The position numbers and the translations under genes are program-made. This document shows positions 50,926 through 60,845 of a stretch of DNA of 64,000 nt, piece by piece. The first letter of the stretch is position 1; each line of letters begins with the position of its first letter. Below the pieces are notes generated by a model. The model was not told where the DNA came from. It did no database searches and saw nothing but the letters and a program-made list of their open reading frames with translations. Source of the stretch: Dyadobacter alkalitolerans DSM 23607 (GTDB taxonomy: Bacteria; Bacteroidota; Bacteroidia; Cytophagales; Spirosomataceae); NCBI RefSeq assembly GCF_000428845.1, contig NZ_AUAS01000016.1:1-64000 (forward strand). Reading direction: 5' to 3'.

Positions 50926-52434
50926 TTAAGGAGCCGGTGGAAGGTTAATCCAGGTATGACCGTCGCGTGCAAGCAGCGCGTCGGCGCCATCTGGCCCCCA
51001 CGAATCGGGAGCATAATTAGGAAAATCCTGCGGTGTTCTGCTCTCCCAGGTTTCCAGAATCGGCATGATAACTTTCCAGGCAGCATCCACCTGATCATTA
51101 CGCATAAACAATGTTGCATCGCCCTCCATTACATCCAGAAGCAATGTTTCATAAGCTTCCGGCGCATGCTCACCCGCCACTGCGTCGTAATCAAATGTCA
51201 TATCCACAGGATCCAGCGTCATTGTCTGACCCGGACGTTTCGCCTGGAAGCGAATGCTAATGTCCATATTGGGCTGAATGCTGATGGTCAGCCTGTTTGA
51301 ACGCCATGTTTCGGCAGCCTCCGAAGGGAAGGCGTAATGTGGAGCAGGTTTGAACTGCAATGTAATGTGCGTGGCTTTTTGATTTAAAAACTTACCCGTA
51401 CGCACATAAAAAGGAACACCCTGCCAGCGCCAGTTATCAATATAGAATTTGGCAGCAGCGAAGGTATCAATGTTGGACTGGGGATTAACACCTTCTTCCT
51501 GACGATATCCAACCACTTTTTCACCTTTTTTCCATCCGCCGGAATACTGGCCGCGGACAGCAAAATCGTGAACCTGTTCCTTGGTAATGCGACGGATCGC
51601 ATTCAAAACGTCCACTTTTTTGTTACGGATCTCATTAGCATCAAAAGAAACAGGCGGCTCCATGGCAATCATGCAAAGGATTTGCAGAATATGATTTTGT
51701 ACCATATCGCGCAATGCCCCAGCATGTTCAAAATAGCCTCCTCTGCCCTCCAAACCAACGCTTTCGGCAGCCGTGATCTGAATGTGATCAATGTAGTGGC
51801 GGTTCCAGAGCGGCTCGAAAAGCGCATTGGCAAAACGCAATGCCAGAATGTTCTGAACCGTTTCTTTTCCTAAATAATGGTCGATACGGAAAATTTGCTC
51901 CTCGGCAAACATGCTTGAAAGCAGCTCATTAAGCTCATGGGCACTTTCCAGATCATGTCCGAAAGGTTTTTCAACAACAATTCTTGTAGTGCCTTTTTCC
52001 GAGCATATCTTCAATGCGCCTAATTTCTGGGCAATGGAAGGAACAAGCTGAGGGGCAACGGCCAGGTAAAATATAACATTGGGATGAACGCCCCACTCCT
52101 CTTCTTTCTGCTTGACCAGATCCGTGATCAAATGGTAGGCAGCCGCATCGTCCCCATCCATTTGCAGATAGGAAACGTGCTGGGTAAACTCTGTCCAATG
52201 ACCGTTTTGCTTTCCTTTGCGGCGTGAAAACTTGGTAACACCGTCTAATAAATGCTCGTGGTATTTTTCATTGGAATAAGCACTGCGGCCAATGCCCGCT
52301 ATGGCAAACTTCTCGGGCATCCAGTTATCTAAGAATAGATTGTAGAGCGCGGGAGTAAGTTTTCTGTAATTAAGGTCCCCGCTTCCTCCGAAAATAAAGA
52401 CTACTGAGGCAGGTGGACGTTTAGTGGTTTGCAT
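50926..52434 (-). CDS. zwf: Glucose-6-phosphate 1-dehydrogenase
   Basis: 502 residues: ASVVFIFGGSGDLNYRKLTP (NADP site), IVVEKPFGHDLESAHELNEL, and the active-site RIDHYLGKETVQNILALRFA with the catalytic His. It makes 6-phosphogluconolactone and NADPH from glucose 6-phosphate. The second gene of the gnd-zwf-pgl operon, 12 bases from gnd and 3 from pgl. Length and motifs are normal. Confidence 0.95.
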   Translation of the reverse strand: MQTTKRPPASVVFIFGGSGDLNYRKLTPALYNLFLDNWMPEKFAIAGIGRSAYSNEKYHEHLLDGVTKFSRRKGKQNGHWTEFTQHVSYLQMDGDDAAAYHLITDLVKQKEEEWGVHPNVIFYLAVAPQLVPSIAQKLGALKICSEKGTTRIVVEKPFGHDLESAHELNELLSSMFAEEQIFRIDHYLGKETVQNILALRFANALFEPLWNRHYIDHIQITAAESVGLEGRGGYFEHAGALRDMVQNHILQILCMIAMEPPVSFDANEIRNKKVDVLNAIRRITKEQVHDFAVRGQYSGGWKKGEKVVGYRQEEGVNPQSNIDTFAAAKFYIDNWRWQGVPFYVRTGKFLNQKATHITLQFKPAPHYAFPSEAAETWRSNRLTISIQPNMDISIRFQAKRPGQTMTLDPVDMTFDYDAVAGEHAPEAYETLLLDVMEGDATLFMRNDQVDAAWKVIMPILETWESRTPQDFPNYAPDSWGPDGADALLARDGHTWINLPPAP

Positions 52435-52446
52435 AAAATTTCAAAT

Positions 52447-53862
52447 TTATTGTTGACCCCACTCTGTATGAAAAGTACCGGGGATATCGATACGTTGATA
52501 AGTATGCGCCCCAAAATAATCACGTTGAGCCTGGATCAGGTTGGTCGGCATTTTCTTGGATTTATATGCGTCAAAATAAGCTAGTGACGACATTAACCCT
52601 GCAACCGGAATCTCTGCTTTGGCCGCAAACGCAATAAGCAAACGCGTATTATCTTCTATCGATTTAACGACTTCGGCTACCTCTTGGTTCAACAGAATGT
52701 TGGATAATTCCGGACTTTGCGTATATGCATTGGTGAAGATTTCCAATAATGAGGAACGGATAATGCAGCCGCCTCTCCATACGCTCACAACTTTGGGAAG
52801 CGGAATGTCCATAGCCAGGTCTTTCGAAGCCTGAAACAACATGGCTAATCCTTGTGCGTAGGCCAGTATCGTTCCAAAATACAACGCATCATGCACCTGC
52901 TGGATCAATTCATCCGAGGGAGCCGATGAGCCGTAACCGTCTTTTGCATAAATTTCAGCTGCCTGGATACGCTCGTCTTTGTAACCGGACAATGTCCGCA
53001 TAGCCACCGCCGTATCAATAACTGGCACAGCAACAGGCAATTCCATAGAATCCTGTGAAGTCCATTTGCCCGTTCCTTTTGAGCCGGCTTTATCAGAAAT
53101 CATGTCAACAAGATGCTCCTCGGTCTGATCGTCTTTTTGCAGGAATATATCCGCTGTGATCTCAACCAAAAACGATAGCAGATCGCCCTCATTCCAGGTT
53201 TTGAACACCTCATGAAGCTGCTCATTGGTTAGCCCGGCGTGTTTTAAAATGGCATAAGATTCACTGATTAACTGCATGATCGCATATTCAATGCCATTGT
53301 GCACCATTTTAACGTAATGGCCAGCCCCTTCTTTTCCCAGGTAAGCAACGCAGGGAGTGCCATCCACTTTGGCGGCGATCGCTTCGAGCATAGGCCTAAC
53401 AGTCTCATAGGCAGCCTGGTCGCCTCCCGGCATGATGCTCGGGCCTGTACGCGCGCCCTGCTCTCCACCGGAAACACCAATGCCCATAAAATGTATTTCT
53501 TTCTCGCGCAGATATTTCACGCGCCTTAAAGTATCGGTATAATGCGAGTTTCCACCATCAATGATCACATCGCCCTTCTCCAGTAAAGGAAGCAAAGAAG
53601 CGATCACATCGTCAACAGGCTGACCTGCCGGAACAAGCATCATTACCTTGCGGGGGCGCTGCAAAAGCTGGATCATTTCTGCAAGCTCGGCCACCCCTTT
53701 TACAGTGGTTCCAGGCGTTGCAGCAGATTCCAATGCTGCGTTTTTAGCTCCATCCTTATCGAAACCGATAACAGAGAAGCCGTGATCGGCCATGTTCAGC
53801 AACAGGTTCCTACCCATTACTCCAAGCCCGATCATTCCAAAATCGAATACGTTATTTGACAT
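52447..53862 (-). CDS. gnd: 6-phosphogluconate dehydrogenase, decarboxylating
   Basis: 471 residues: FGMIGLGVMGRNLLLNMADH (NADP fold), VIIDGGNSHYTDTLRRVKYL and GVSGGEQGARTGPSIMPGG, the substrate loop, then VKMVHNGIEYAIMQLISESY with the catalytic Lys, and DYFGAHTYQRID near the end. Gives ribulose 5-phosphate, carbon dioxide and NADPH. First gene of the operon, so the full oxidative pentose phosphate branch is encoded in one transcript. Confidence 0.95.
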   Translation of the reverse strand: MSNNVFDFGMIGLGVMGRNLLLNMADHGFSVIGFDKDGAKNAALESAATPGTTVKGVAELAEMIQLLQRPRKVMMLVPAGQPVDDVIASLLPLLEKGDVIIDGGNSHYTDTLRRVKYLREKEIHFMGIGVSGGEQGARTGPSIMPGGDQAAYETVRPMLEAIAAKVDGTPCVAYLGKEGAGHYVKMVHNGIEYAIMQLISESYAILKHAGLTNEQLHEVFKTWNEGDLLSFLVEITADIFLQKDDQTEEHLVDMISDKAGSKGTGKWTSQDSMELPVAVPVIDTAVAMRTLSGYKDERIQAAEIYAKDGYGSSAPSDELIQQVHDALYFGTILAYAQGLAMLFQASKDLAMDIPLPKVVSVWRGGCIIRSSLLEIFTNAYTQSPELSNILLNQEVAEVVKSIEDNTRLLIAFAAKAEIPVAGLMSSLAYFDAYKSKKMPTNLIQAQRDYFGAHTYQRIDIPGTFHTEWGQQ

Positions 53863-54013
53863 AAATTAAGCGTCTTGAATAAAGAAGATGCAATAATAAA
53901 GGAATTTACGCTATGGGATTCGCTTTGTAGCTAATTTTATCTAGTTAGCATTGCTGCATAGTTAGTATTAACCATAGAGACCCTTGGATCAGTTTAATTA
54001 CCAGAAATGATGG

Positions 54014-57000
54014 TCAATCTGCGGTGGGAAGCGTTCCTGTTCCCCAATTTGTGTTTGGTGTAGGGCCCATTTCCAGTATTAACGAGCCGCCCTTCAATAA
54101 GTCCGAGGCTTTGAACCAGAAGTTGGTCAGTGGCTTGCCATTCAGCTGCGCACTTTGTACGTAGACGTTTTTTCGAGAAGTATTTTTAGCTTCAATGGTA
54201 AAGTTTTTGGCTCTGCCGAACTGCCCGCCCAAGTCAATGACCGCTTTCTCAAACATCGGACTTCCGATTTCATAGATCGGATCTACGCGCGTTCCGCCGT
54301 CCGTTTGAAAAAGACCGAGCGTACTCATCACAAACCACGCGCTCATCTGGCCCTGGTCTTCATCGCCCAGGTAAGCATTGGAGACTTCGTGTCCGTAATA
54401 ACGGTCCACAACCGAGCGGCTCCATTTCTGGGTCAGCCAGGGCTTTTTCACCCAGTTGAAAAGAAATGCGAAATGCATGGACTGCTGATTACCCTGAACC
54501 ACAGGATAATCCCAATATTGATCATTCGGGCCGTTGTAACGCCACTTGACGCTTTCATTAAAACCCCAGTCCAATCTTTTTACAAACTCGGCTTCTCCTA
54601 TTGTTCTGGCCAGGCCGGCTACATCCTGCGGCACAAAAAATGTGAGCTGCCAGGCATTCCCTTCCACATAATGATGATTTGCGCCTGATTTGAAAGGATC
54701 AAAATCAGCCAGCCAGTTACCTTTCGCATCTTTCATGCGCGCAAAGCCGGTTTGGGGATCAATTACATTCTTCCACCATTTTCCTCTTTGGGAAAACTGC
54801 TGATAATCCTGCTTTTTATTTAATGCCTTTGCAAACTGGGAGACGCTGTAATCATCGAAACTATACTCCAAGGAGTTGGAGAACCGGCCTTCGTCATAAG
54901 GCACATAATGATGTTTGAGATAGGTCGTCAGATCCTCATTGCCGGCCCGCCCGCCTCCCACTGCCTCAGCGGTCGTGGTCTGCATTCTCCGGACCGCTTC
55001 GTAGGCTTTGTTGACATCATAACCGCGGATACCCATTTGGTATGCGCCTACGATCAGCGGAACTTCGTGCTCGGCCACCATGACGGGAATATACTCCATA
55101 CCCGCTGGTCCTTTTGCCAGCCAACCGCTGCGGTCATACATGGCCAGCTGGGACTTCACCCATCTGTTAGACCATTCCGGTGTAACCAGGTTCCAGAACT
55201 GGTTCAGATTCCAGAAAGTATTCCAAAACGCGTCGCAGCCCAATGCCACATCGTCTTTGTTTTCAAATTTATTAACGACCTCATCCGCATCGCGCCAGCT
55301 GCCGTCCACGTCACTGAAAGCATTCCTGCTAGCCAGTGAACGGTACATATTGGTATAGAACCGCTCTTTTTCGCGCTTATCATTACTGGTAATGGCCACA
55401 CGTCCCAGCAGCTCATTCCAGACTGTCTCCTGATTGCTTCTTACCTTATTAAAATCCCAGCCGAACGGATCCGAAATTTCGGTTTTCAGATTGAGCGCCG
55501 CATTTTCAACGCTTACATAGGAAATTCCGGTTCTTACCTGAACGACATGATTGGTTTTTGTATCAAATTCAAAAAACAGTCCTGCGTTGCTGGCGCTGTC
55601 TGCCAGAAGGTTGGCTTGCTGCTTTATCTGGTCATTAAGCCAGATGCCGTGATTTTTAATAGGCTGGTCAAACTCTATAACAAAATGGACTTTATACTGC
55701 TGGTCGATGCCCCCAGACCATACATCCGTTGATAGCTGATCACTAAATCCTTCAATGCGGTTTGCGCTGACTTTATCGACCTTGATATTTTTCAGTTTGT
55801 AACCATATTCAGTCGGAATCTGCAAGTCGACCATGATGCGGCCGGTCTCACTGTTGTGATAAGTGTATTTCTGAAAGGATGCGCGGGTTGTGGCCGTCAG
55901 TTCTGCTGTAATGTTGTTGTCTGTCAGATTTACCTTATAGTAACCCAAAGGCGCCTCTTCCGAGCGCTTATCCATGCGCGAACGGTAACCTTCGTCGGGC
56001 TTATTTTGATCGCCCATCTTGATTTCCAATGGCCCTGCGGTGGGGAAAATGCCCAGGCCTGTCATTGTCCATTCATGAATGTGGCTAAATGTGCCTATGG
56101 ATTCAAATGTAGGGTCATATCCCGCCTGCCAGCCATTATTCTGATTATCTGGACTCAGCTTCACCATGCTAAACGGCATCCACGGACCGGGGGCAATCAT
56201 CCACCGCGAATGTCCGGCGCCCAGCATCGTGTTGACATAACCCGCAGGTGTTCTTAGCTTTTGCTTATCGCGCTGGACTTTGCCCGAGCTGATCAGCTGC
56301 TTGTCGGCATATACCTGGAATGTGGCCGATGCAGGCCGGCTGACGGCAGGCATAGGCGCTTCCAGCATATAGCGATCCTTTTCGATTTTCTGATTCAAAA
56401 TGGACTGTCCCTCGAGCTTCACTTCAATCACCGGCTCGCCGCTAAGCTGGGTAATGTCAACTAGCAGAGGCTGAACCTGTTTTCCGTTAACGTTCAGCTC
56501 ATAATCAGCTGCGCTGACGTTTCTGAGCAGCGCTTTGCCCGGAGCTGAAAGCATGGCCTGGGCAGGGCCATCAAGTCTGAGCTGATCAAATGCAAGCCAG
56601 CCGCCTTGCAGGGTCGTCATGACAATTTCGTTTACTCCGGTTTTAATCAGCTCGGAAGGGATTTCAATTTTAACCAGCTGCTCTTTTGAATGCGTGGTTG
56701 TTCTGTCAGGGTCCTTCAAGCCGGATCCTTTTGCCAGCTGAAAACCCCAGGATCGGCCGTTGATGAGCACTTTAAAAAAAGGCGCAGACAGTGAATCCGT
56801 TTCAAGAACATCTATCAGCAGAACCCATTTACCAGAAACAGGTTTATTTCTAATGTCAAATAATACGGTCAGAAAGTGCGAGCGGATCCCGGAAGTTCCT
56901 CCTGTTCCACCCCAACCATTAACAGGCCCGGGCAGCACGTAAGGCCAGTCTTTGCTCGCATCGGATGCCCCGATCAGAAAAAAATTATCCTCATAACCAA

Positions 57001-57178
57001 AATCCTTTTCCAGAAACCGATTATACTGATCAGGCGCCAGGGCAAAACCTCCCGGTGAGTTATCAGCCTCCCCTATCTTCCAAACCACTTTTTGCTGACC
57101 GTAACTCTGGTGAAAACCAAAAAATAGCAGTAAGAAAAATAGCATTAACAAAGAACGGATTCCGACCTGTCTAAACAT
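54014..57178 (-). CDS. GH92 family glycosyl hydrolase with an extra N-terminal beta-sandwich
   Basis: 1054 residues with signal peptide (SLLMLFFLLLFFGFHQSYGQ). Residues about 30-205 look like the C-terminal carbohydrate-binding-like domain of family 4 rhamnogalacturonan lyases (VWKIGEADNSPGGFALAP, FKVLINGRSWGFQLAKGSG). The GH92 alpha-mannosidase part follows: VNTMLGAGHSRWMIAPGPWM, FSHIHEWTMTGLGIFPTAGP, HYVEGNAWQLTFFVPQDV, GDEDQGQMSAWFVMSTLGLF and VYVQSAQLNGKPLTNFW. GH92 enzymes are calcium-dependent exo-alpha-mannosidases; the exact glycan is unknown. Last gene of the rightmost cluster. Confidence 0.87.
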   Translation of the reverse strand: MFRQVGIRSLLMLFFLLLFFGFHQSYGQQKVVWKIGEADNSPGGFALAPDQYNRFLEKDFGYEDNFFLIGASDASKDWPYVLPGPVNGWGGTGGTSGIRSHFLTVLFDIRNKPVSGKWVLLIDVLETDSLSAPFFKVLINGRSWGFQLAKGSGLKDPDRTTTHSKEQLVKIEIPSELIKTGVNEIVMTTLQGGWLAFDQLRLDGPAQAMLSAPGKALLRNVSAADYELNVNGKQVQPLLVDITQLSGEPVIEVKLEGQSILNQKIEKDRYMLEAPMPAVSRPASATFQVYADKQLISSGKVQRDKQKLRTPAGYVNTMLGAGHSRWMIAPGPWMPFSMVKLSPDNQNNGWQAGYDPTFESIGTFSHIHEWTMTGLGIFPTAGPLEIKMGDQNKPDEGYRSRMDKRSEEAPLGYYKVNLTDNNITAELTATTRASFQKYTYHNSETGRIMVDLQIPTEYGYKLKNIKVDKVSANRIEGFSDQLSTDVWSGGIDQQYKVHFVIEFDQPIKNHGIWLNDQIKQQANLLADSASNAGLFFEFDTKTNHVVQVRTGISYVSVENAALNLKTEISDPFGWDFNKVRSNQETVWNELLGRVAITSNDKREKERFYTNMYRSLASRNAFSDVDGSWRDADEVVNKFENKDDVALGCDAFWNTFWNLNQFWNLVTPEWSNRWVKSQLAMYDRSGWLAKGPAGMEYIPVMVAEHEVPLIVGAYQMGIRGYDVNKAYEAVRRMQTTTAEAVGGGRAGNEDLTTYLKHHYVPYDEGRFSNSLEYSFDDYSVSQFAKALNKKQDYQQFSQRGKWWKNVIDPQTGFARMKDAKGNWLADFDPFKSGANHHYVEGNAWQLTFFVPQDVAGLARTIGEAEFVKRLDWGFNESVKWRYNGPNDQYWDYPVVQGNQQSMHFAFLFNWVKKPWLTQKWSRSVVDRYYGHEVSNAYLGDEDQGQMSAWFVMSTLGLFQTDGGTRVDPIYEIGSPMFEKAVIDLGGQFGRAKNFTIEAKNTSRKNVYVQSAQLNGKPLTNFWFKASDLLKGGSLILEMGPTPNTNWGTGTLPTAD

Positions 57179-57195
57179 GGTGATTTTGATTTACT

Positions 57196-59355
57196 TTAAT
57201 TGACAAACACCTCATCGATAAATACCCAAGCCTTGTTGCCTTTGCCCGAATGCCAGCCTGGCAGTTTTGGCAAATGCCTGGCAACCAATTTGATGCAGCT
57301 CAGTTGCTGCGGCGCAAATGCGGCTTCGTACAGGATCGTTTCTACGCCGGGAATATCTTTGACCGGCATTTGCGGCGTGATGACTTTGAGTAATTTAAGC
57401 GAGTTCTCATCGGCGCCTCCCCACACCTCTAAACGCGTAGGCGGAAAAATAGAGCCGTTCAAATTTCGGAGCATGCTAAGCGTAACGCGGCTGGCCTGCA
57501 CGGGCTTTTTGAAATACAGATAACCCTGAAAATCTTCATTATAGCCCAGCCACTTTCCGCTGTTTTGCTCATCTTCACTTTTTACGCCATCGATCAGCGT
57601 CGCCCCGGCTTTGCCTGCATAGCGCTGATCGGCTGGCTTGACCAATCTTACACTGTCTATTTTCATACTAGCCTTAAAGAAACGTCTGCTGACGGGCTTG
57701 CTGCCATACCACCCGTCTTTGTAGGCTCTGGCTTTTAAAAGCGTGTTTTCAGATAGCTGAATCGGTTTTTTATACACCAGCGACTGGGTGCTGTCGGGCT
57801 CAGAGCCGTCTAATGTGTAGCGAATGGTGGTCTGGGGAATCTGGTGTTTGAGAGAGACCAATCCGTCGGCTGCAAGGATCTGGCTTTCGTTGACAATAGT
57901 AGGCGGCGAGAGCGCAAGAATAACGGTATCGCTTCTAAACCCTGTTTCGAAGGCTATTTTCTGGCCTTTCCGCAATGCAGCAAGCTCGCTGGTATTCAGG
58001 CCGGTGCTCCATATGAAGACCTTTTTCAAGGAAGGAAAAGCTTCCAGCGACTTTACATGCTCCATTTTCACGGCTGTTCCGCTCAGTGAAAGCTCTCTTA
58101 GCTTTTCGAGTTTTTTTAGCTCTCCTAATGTTGCCCCGGTAATGTCTGTGAAGTTCAATATCAGCTTGCGCAGCTCGGTAAACTGGGTAAGGGTTTTAAG
58201 ATCAGCATCTTTCAATGGCATTTTACTTAAATCCATAGAAACAATCTGGTCCTTTAAGGGCAGCAGGCCTGCTATTTCTTCACTTGTAAAATTAGCGCTG
58301 TTGTAAAAATTCACATACAATGCTGGAGATTCGGCAGAAAGCGACTTGATGAGCCTGTAAGTGGAATTTAGGTTCTTTACCTCGTCTACATCTGCTGCAC
58401 TGAAATCGTACTGCTCCTCGGTGCGGTCGCCTCCTAATGTATTCTGGGCATAAGCATATACAGGATCCTGGCTTGATAATGTGCTGACCTTCTGATCAAA
58501 ACGCGAACCGGCCTTCACCCAGGCTGCCAGTAAAACCACCTCCTCTTCGGTAAGCTGAACTTTCCCGCGTGGCGGCATGTGTTTTTTGTCGTCCAATGGC
58601 AAATGCAGCCTGCTGATCAGCAAACCCAGGTCTGCTTTGGTCGTATCCCAAAGCGCGCCACTTTTCCCTCCTTTTACGAGCAGTGCCTGCGTCTGCATTT
58701 GCAGATTGCCTTTTGATTTTTCTTGATTGTGACAGGAAATGCATTTCTGCTCCAAAACGGGCTTTACCAGATGCTCATAAACCTCTGCCTGCTCCAATGC
58801 AACTTTGGGACGCTCCTCAGCCGAAGGGCCAAGCGGCGAGATCAGAAAATCCTCCCCATGCGTTAAATTTCCTCCCAGGTGTCCTCCTACAAATAGTACC
58901 AACAAAAAGATGCCCGCAACTAGCTTTGATAGCAGCTTCCAGGGCATCAGATACTGCCGTAGTCCGTACCAGCTAATGCTCATAAGCGAAATAGCAACGC
59001 CCAGCCATTTGTGCCACTGCAATGTATCCGACTCGTATCCATCCTCGCGCGAGAGCACAAAGCCCGAAAATGCGGCAACCGCCGCTGTAACTGCGCCAAT
59101 GGCCAGCAGTGTATCAGCAATCTCTGCATTCCAGCGGGTAGAGTCGGCCTTCTCGATGGTTACCACCCAAATGCTGTACAAAATCAGCACCACCAGCGGA
59201 AAGTGCAGCACCAATGGATGCATCCTTCCCACGGCTTGCATCCAGAACGGAACCGCAAAGCGGCTTTCGAAGATCAAAAGAAAAACGAGTAACCCATTCA
59301 GAAAAAGGGCTGTGTTGAAAATCAACCCTTTCCAATCTGATACAAATCGGCGCAT
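57196..59355 (-). CDS. Multi-domain membrane cytochrome with LRR-like and chitobiase-C-like parts
   Basis: 719 residues. Five membrane helices (about 12-185: LHFPLVVLILYSIWVV, WLGVAISLMSISWYGL), then a planctomycete-type c-haem site EQKCISCHNQEKSKG with MPPRGKVQLTEEEVVLLAAW, then leucine-rich-repeat-like segments (FTELRKLILNFTDITGATLG, KLRELSLSGTAVKMEHVKSL), a chitobiase/hexosaminidase C-like domain (TIRYTLDGSEPDSTQ, LKARAYKDGWYGSKPV), and a C-terminal discoidin-like sandwich (RLEVWGGADENSLKLLKVI). Next to DUF1501 and PSD1 genes; a redox role at the cell envelope is inferred. Confidence 0.78.
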   Translation of the reverse strand: MRRFVSDWKGLIFNTALFLNGLLVFLLIFESRFAVPFWMQAVGRMHPLVLHFPLVVLILYSIWVVTIEKADSTRWNAEIADTLLAIGAVTAAVAAFSGFVLSREDGYESDTLQWHKWLGVAISLMSISWYGLRQYLMPWKLLSKLVAGIFLLVLFVGGHLGGNLTHGEDFLISPLGPSAEERPKVALEQAEVYEHLVKPVLEQKCISCHNQEKSKGNLQMQTQALLVKGGKSGALWDTTKADLGLLISRLHLPLDDKKHMPPRGKVQLTEEEVVLLAAWVKAGSRFDQKVSTLSSQDPVYAYAQNTLGGDRTEEQYDFSAADVDEVKNLNSTYRLIKSLSAESPALYVNFYNSANFTSEEIAGLLPLKDQIVSMDLSKMPLKDADLKTLTQFTELRKLILNFTDITGATLGELKKLEKLRELSLSGTAVKMEHVKSLEAFPSLKKVFIWSTGLNTSELAALRKGQKIAFETGFRSDTVILALSPPTIVNESQILAADGLVSLKHQIPQTTIRYTLDGSEPDSTQSLVYKKPIQLSENTLLKARAYKDGWYGSKPVSRRFFKASMKIDSVRLVKPADQRYAGKAGATLIDGVKSEDEQNSGKWLGYNEDFQGYLYFKKPVQASRVTLSMLRNLNGSIFPPTRLEVWGGADENSLKLLKVITPQMPVKDIPGVETILYEAAFAPQQLSCIKLVARHLPKLPGWHSGKGNKAWVFIDEVFVN

Positions 59356-59368
59356 TGTAAGCTTTTAT

Positions 59369-60829
59369 TTACGCAATAATACCTTTTACCAGTTTGCCTG
59401 CCACATCCGTCAGGCGGTAACGGCGTCCCTGGTGTTTATAAACCAGTTTTTCATGATCCAGTCCCAGCTGATTGAGTATCGTAGCGTGAAAATCGTGCAC
59501 GTGCACCGGGTCTTTGGCAATGTTGTAGCCAAATTCATCCGTTTCGCCGTAAACGATGCCGGGTTTTACACCGCCGCCCGCCATCCACACGGTGAATGCC
59601 CTCGGGTGGTGGTCGCGCCCGTAATTATCTTTGGTTAATGTTCCCTGGCAATAGTTGGTCCGCCCAAATTCCCCTCCCCAGATCACCAGCGTTTCATCCA
59701 GCAGCCCGCGTTGTTTTAAGTCCGTCACCAGCGCTGCCGAGGCCTGGTCCACATCCATGCACTGGCCTTTGATTTCATTCGGCAGCCCGCCATGGCTATC
59801 CCAGCCCTGATGATATAGCTGCACAAAGCGTACGCCCTGCTCGGAGAGTTTTCTGGCCAAAAGGCAATTAGCAGCATATGTGCCCGGCACCAGACATTCA
59901 GGCCCGTACATTTTGACAATGGACTCAGGCTCCTTGCTCATATCTGTGATTTGCGGAACGGCTGTCTGCATCCGGAAAGCCATTTCATACTGCTGGACTT
60001 TGGCCGTAATTTCAGGATCACCGAACTCGTTATACGTTCCCTGGTTGAGCTCAGAGAGCTTATCGAGCATCTTACGGCGCTGGGTCCTGTCCATGCCCTC
60101 AGGATCATTCAAATACAAAACCGGATTTTCACCACTGCTGAACTGCACGCCCTGGTGCACTGAATCCAGAAATCCATTCGTCCACAACTTGGAATAAACG
60201 CCCTGCCCATTTCCTTTACCACGGGAAAGCAGCACGCAAAAACCCGGAAGATTTTGATTTTCACTGCCCAGCCCGTAACTCAGCCACGAGCCGAAGCTTG
60301 GCCGGTTGCCTACCTGGGCGCCCGTCTGAAAAAACGTCAGGGCCGGATCATGGTTAATGGCCTCGGTATTTAATGTTTTAATGATGCAAAGATCGTCGAC
60401 TATGCCAGACATATGTGGCAGCAGCTCGCTCATCCATGCACCCGATTTTCCGTATTGTTTAAAATTGAAAACGGAGCCTGCCAGCGGAAATTTCGCCTGA
60501 TTGGCCGTCATCCCCGTTAAGCGCTGCGTGCCGCGTATGGATTCGGGCAGGTCCTGCCCGTGCATTTTATTAAGCATGGGTTTGTAATCAAACAAGTCCA
60601 GCTGCGATGGCGCCCCGTTCTGAAAGAGGTAAATCACGCGTTTGGCTTTGGGCGCAAAATGCGGCAGGCCGGCCATGATCGCATCCGAATTAACTTCCCC
60701 GCCGCTTCCCTTAAACAGGTCGGGAATTAGCAGCGAGCCCAAAGCTGCACCTCCAAGGCCCAAACTCATTTTGGACAAGAAGTGTCTTCGTGTGGTATTC
60801 AGTCCGTAATCAAAAACTTGTTTTTCCAT
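59369..60829 (-). CDS. DUF1501 family protein, Tat-exported
   Basis: 486 residues; TTRRHFLSKMSLGLGGAALG is a twin-arginine signal. The body has the DUF1501 pattern: RVIYLFQNGAPSQLDLFDYK, YHQGWDSHGGLPNEIKGQ, VIWGGEFGRTNYCQGT, GRDHHPRAFTVWMAGGGVK and FHATILNQLGLDHEKLVYKH. Related to alkaline-phosphatase/sulfatase-fold proteins, with His/Asp residues that could bind metal. DUF1501 genes commonly lie beside PSD1 cytochromes, here 16 bases away. The reaction is not known. Confidence 0.88.
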   Translation of the reverse strand: MEKQVFDYGLNTTRRHFLSKMSLGLGGAALGSLLIPDLFKGSGGEVNSDAIMAGLPHFAPKAKRVIYLFQNGAPSQLDLFDYKPMLNKMHGQDLPESIRGTQRLTGMTANQAKFPLAGSVFNFKQYGKSGAWMSELLPHMSGIVDDLCIIKTLNTEAINHDPALTFFQTGAQVGNRPSFGSWLSYGLGSENQNLPGFCVLLSRGKGNGQGVYSKLWTNGFLDSVHQGVQFSSGENPVLYLNDPEGMDRTQRRKMLDKLSELNQGTYNEFGDPEITAKVQQYEMAFRMQTAVPQITDMSKEPESIVKMYGPECLVPGTYAANCLLARKLSEQGVRFVQLYHQGWDSHGGLPNEIKGQCMDVDQASAALVTDLKQRGLLDETLVIWGGEFGRTNYCQGTLTKDNYGRDHHPRAFTVWMAGGGVKPGIVYGETDEFGYNIAKDPVHVHDFHATILNQLGLDHEKLVYKHQGRRYRLTDVAGKLVKGIIA

Positions 60830-60845
60830 GATTTGAAGCTGCTAA

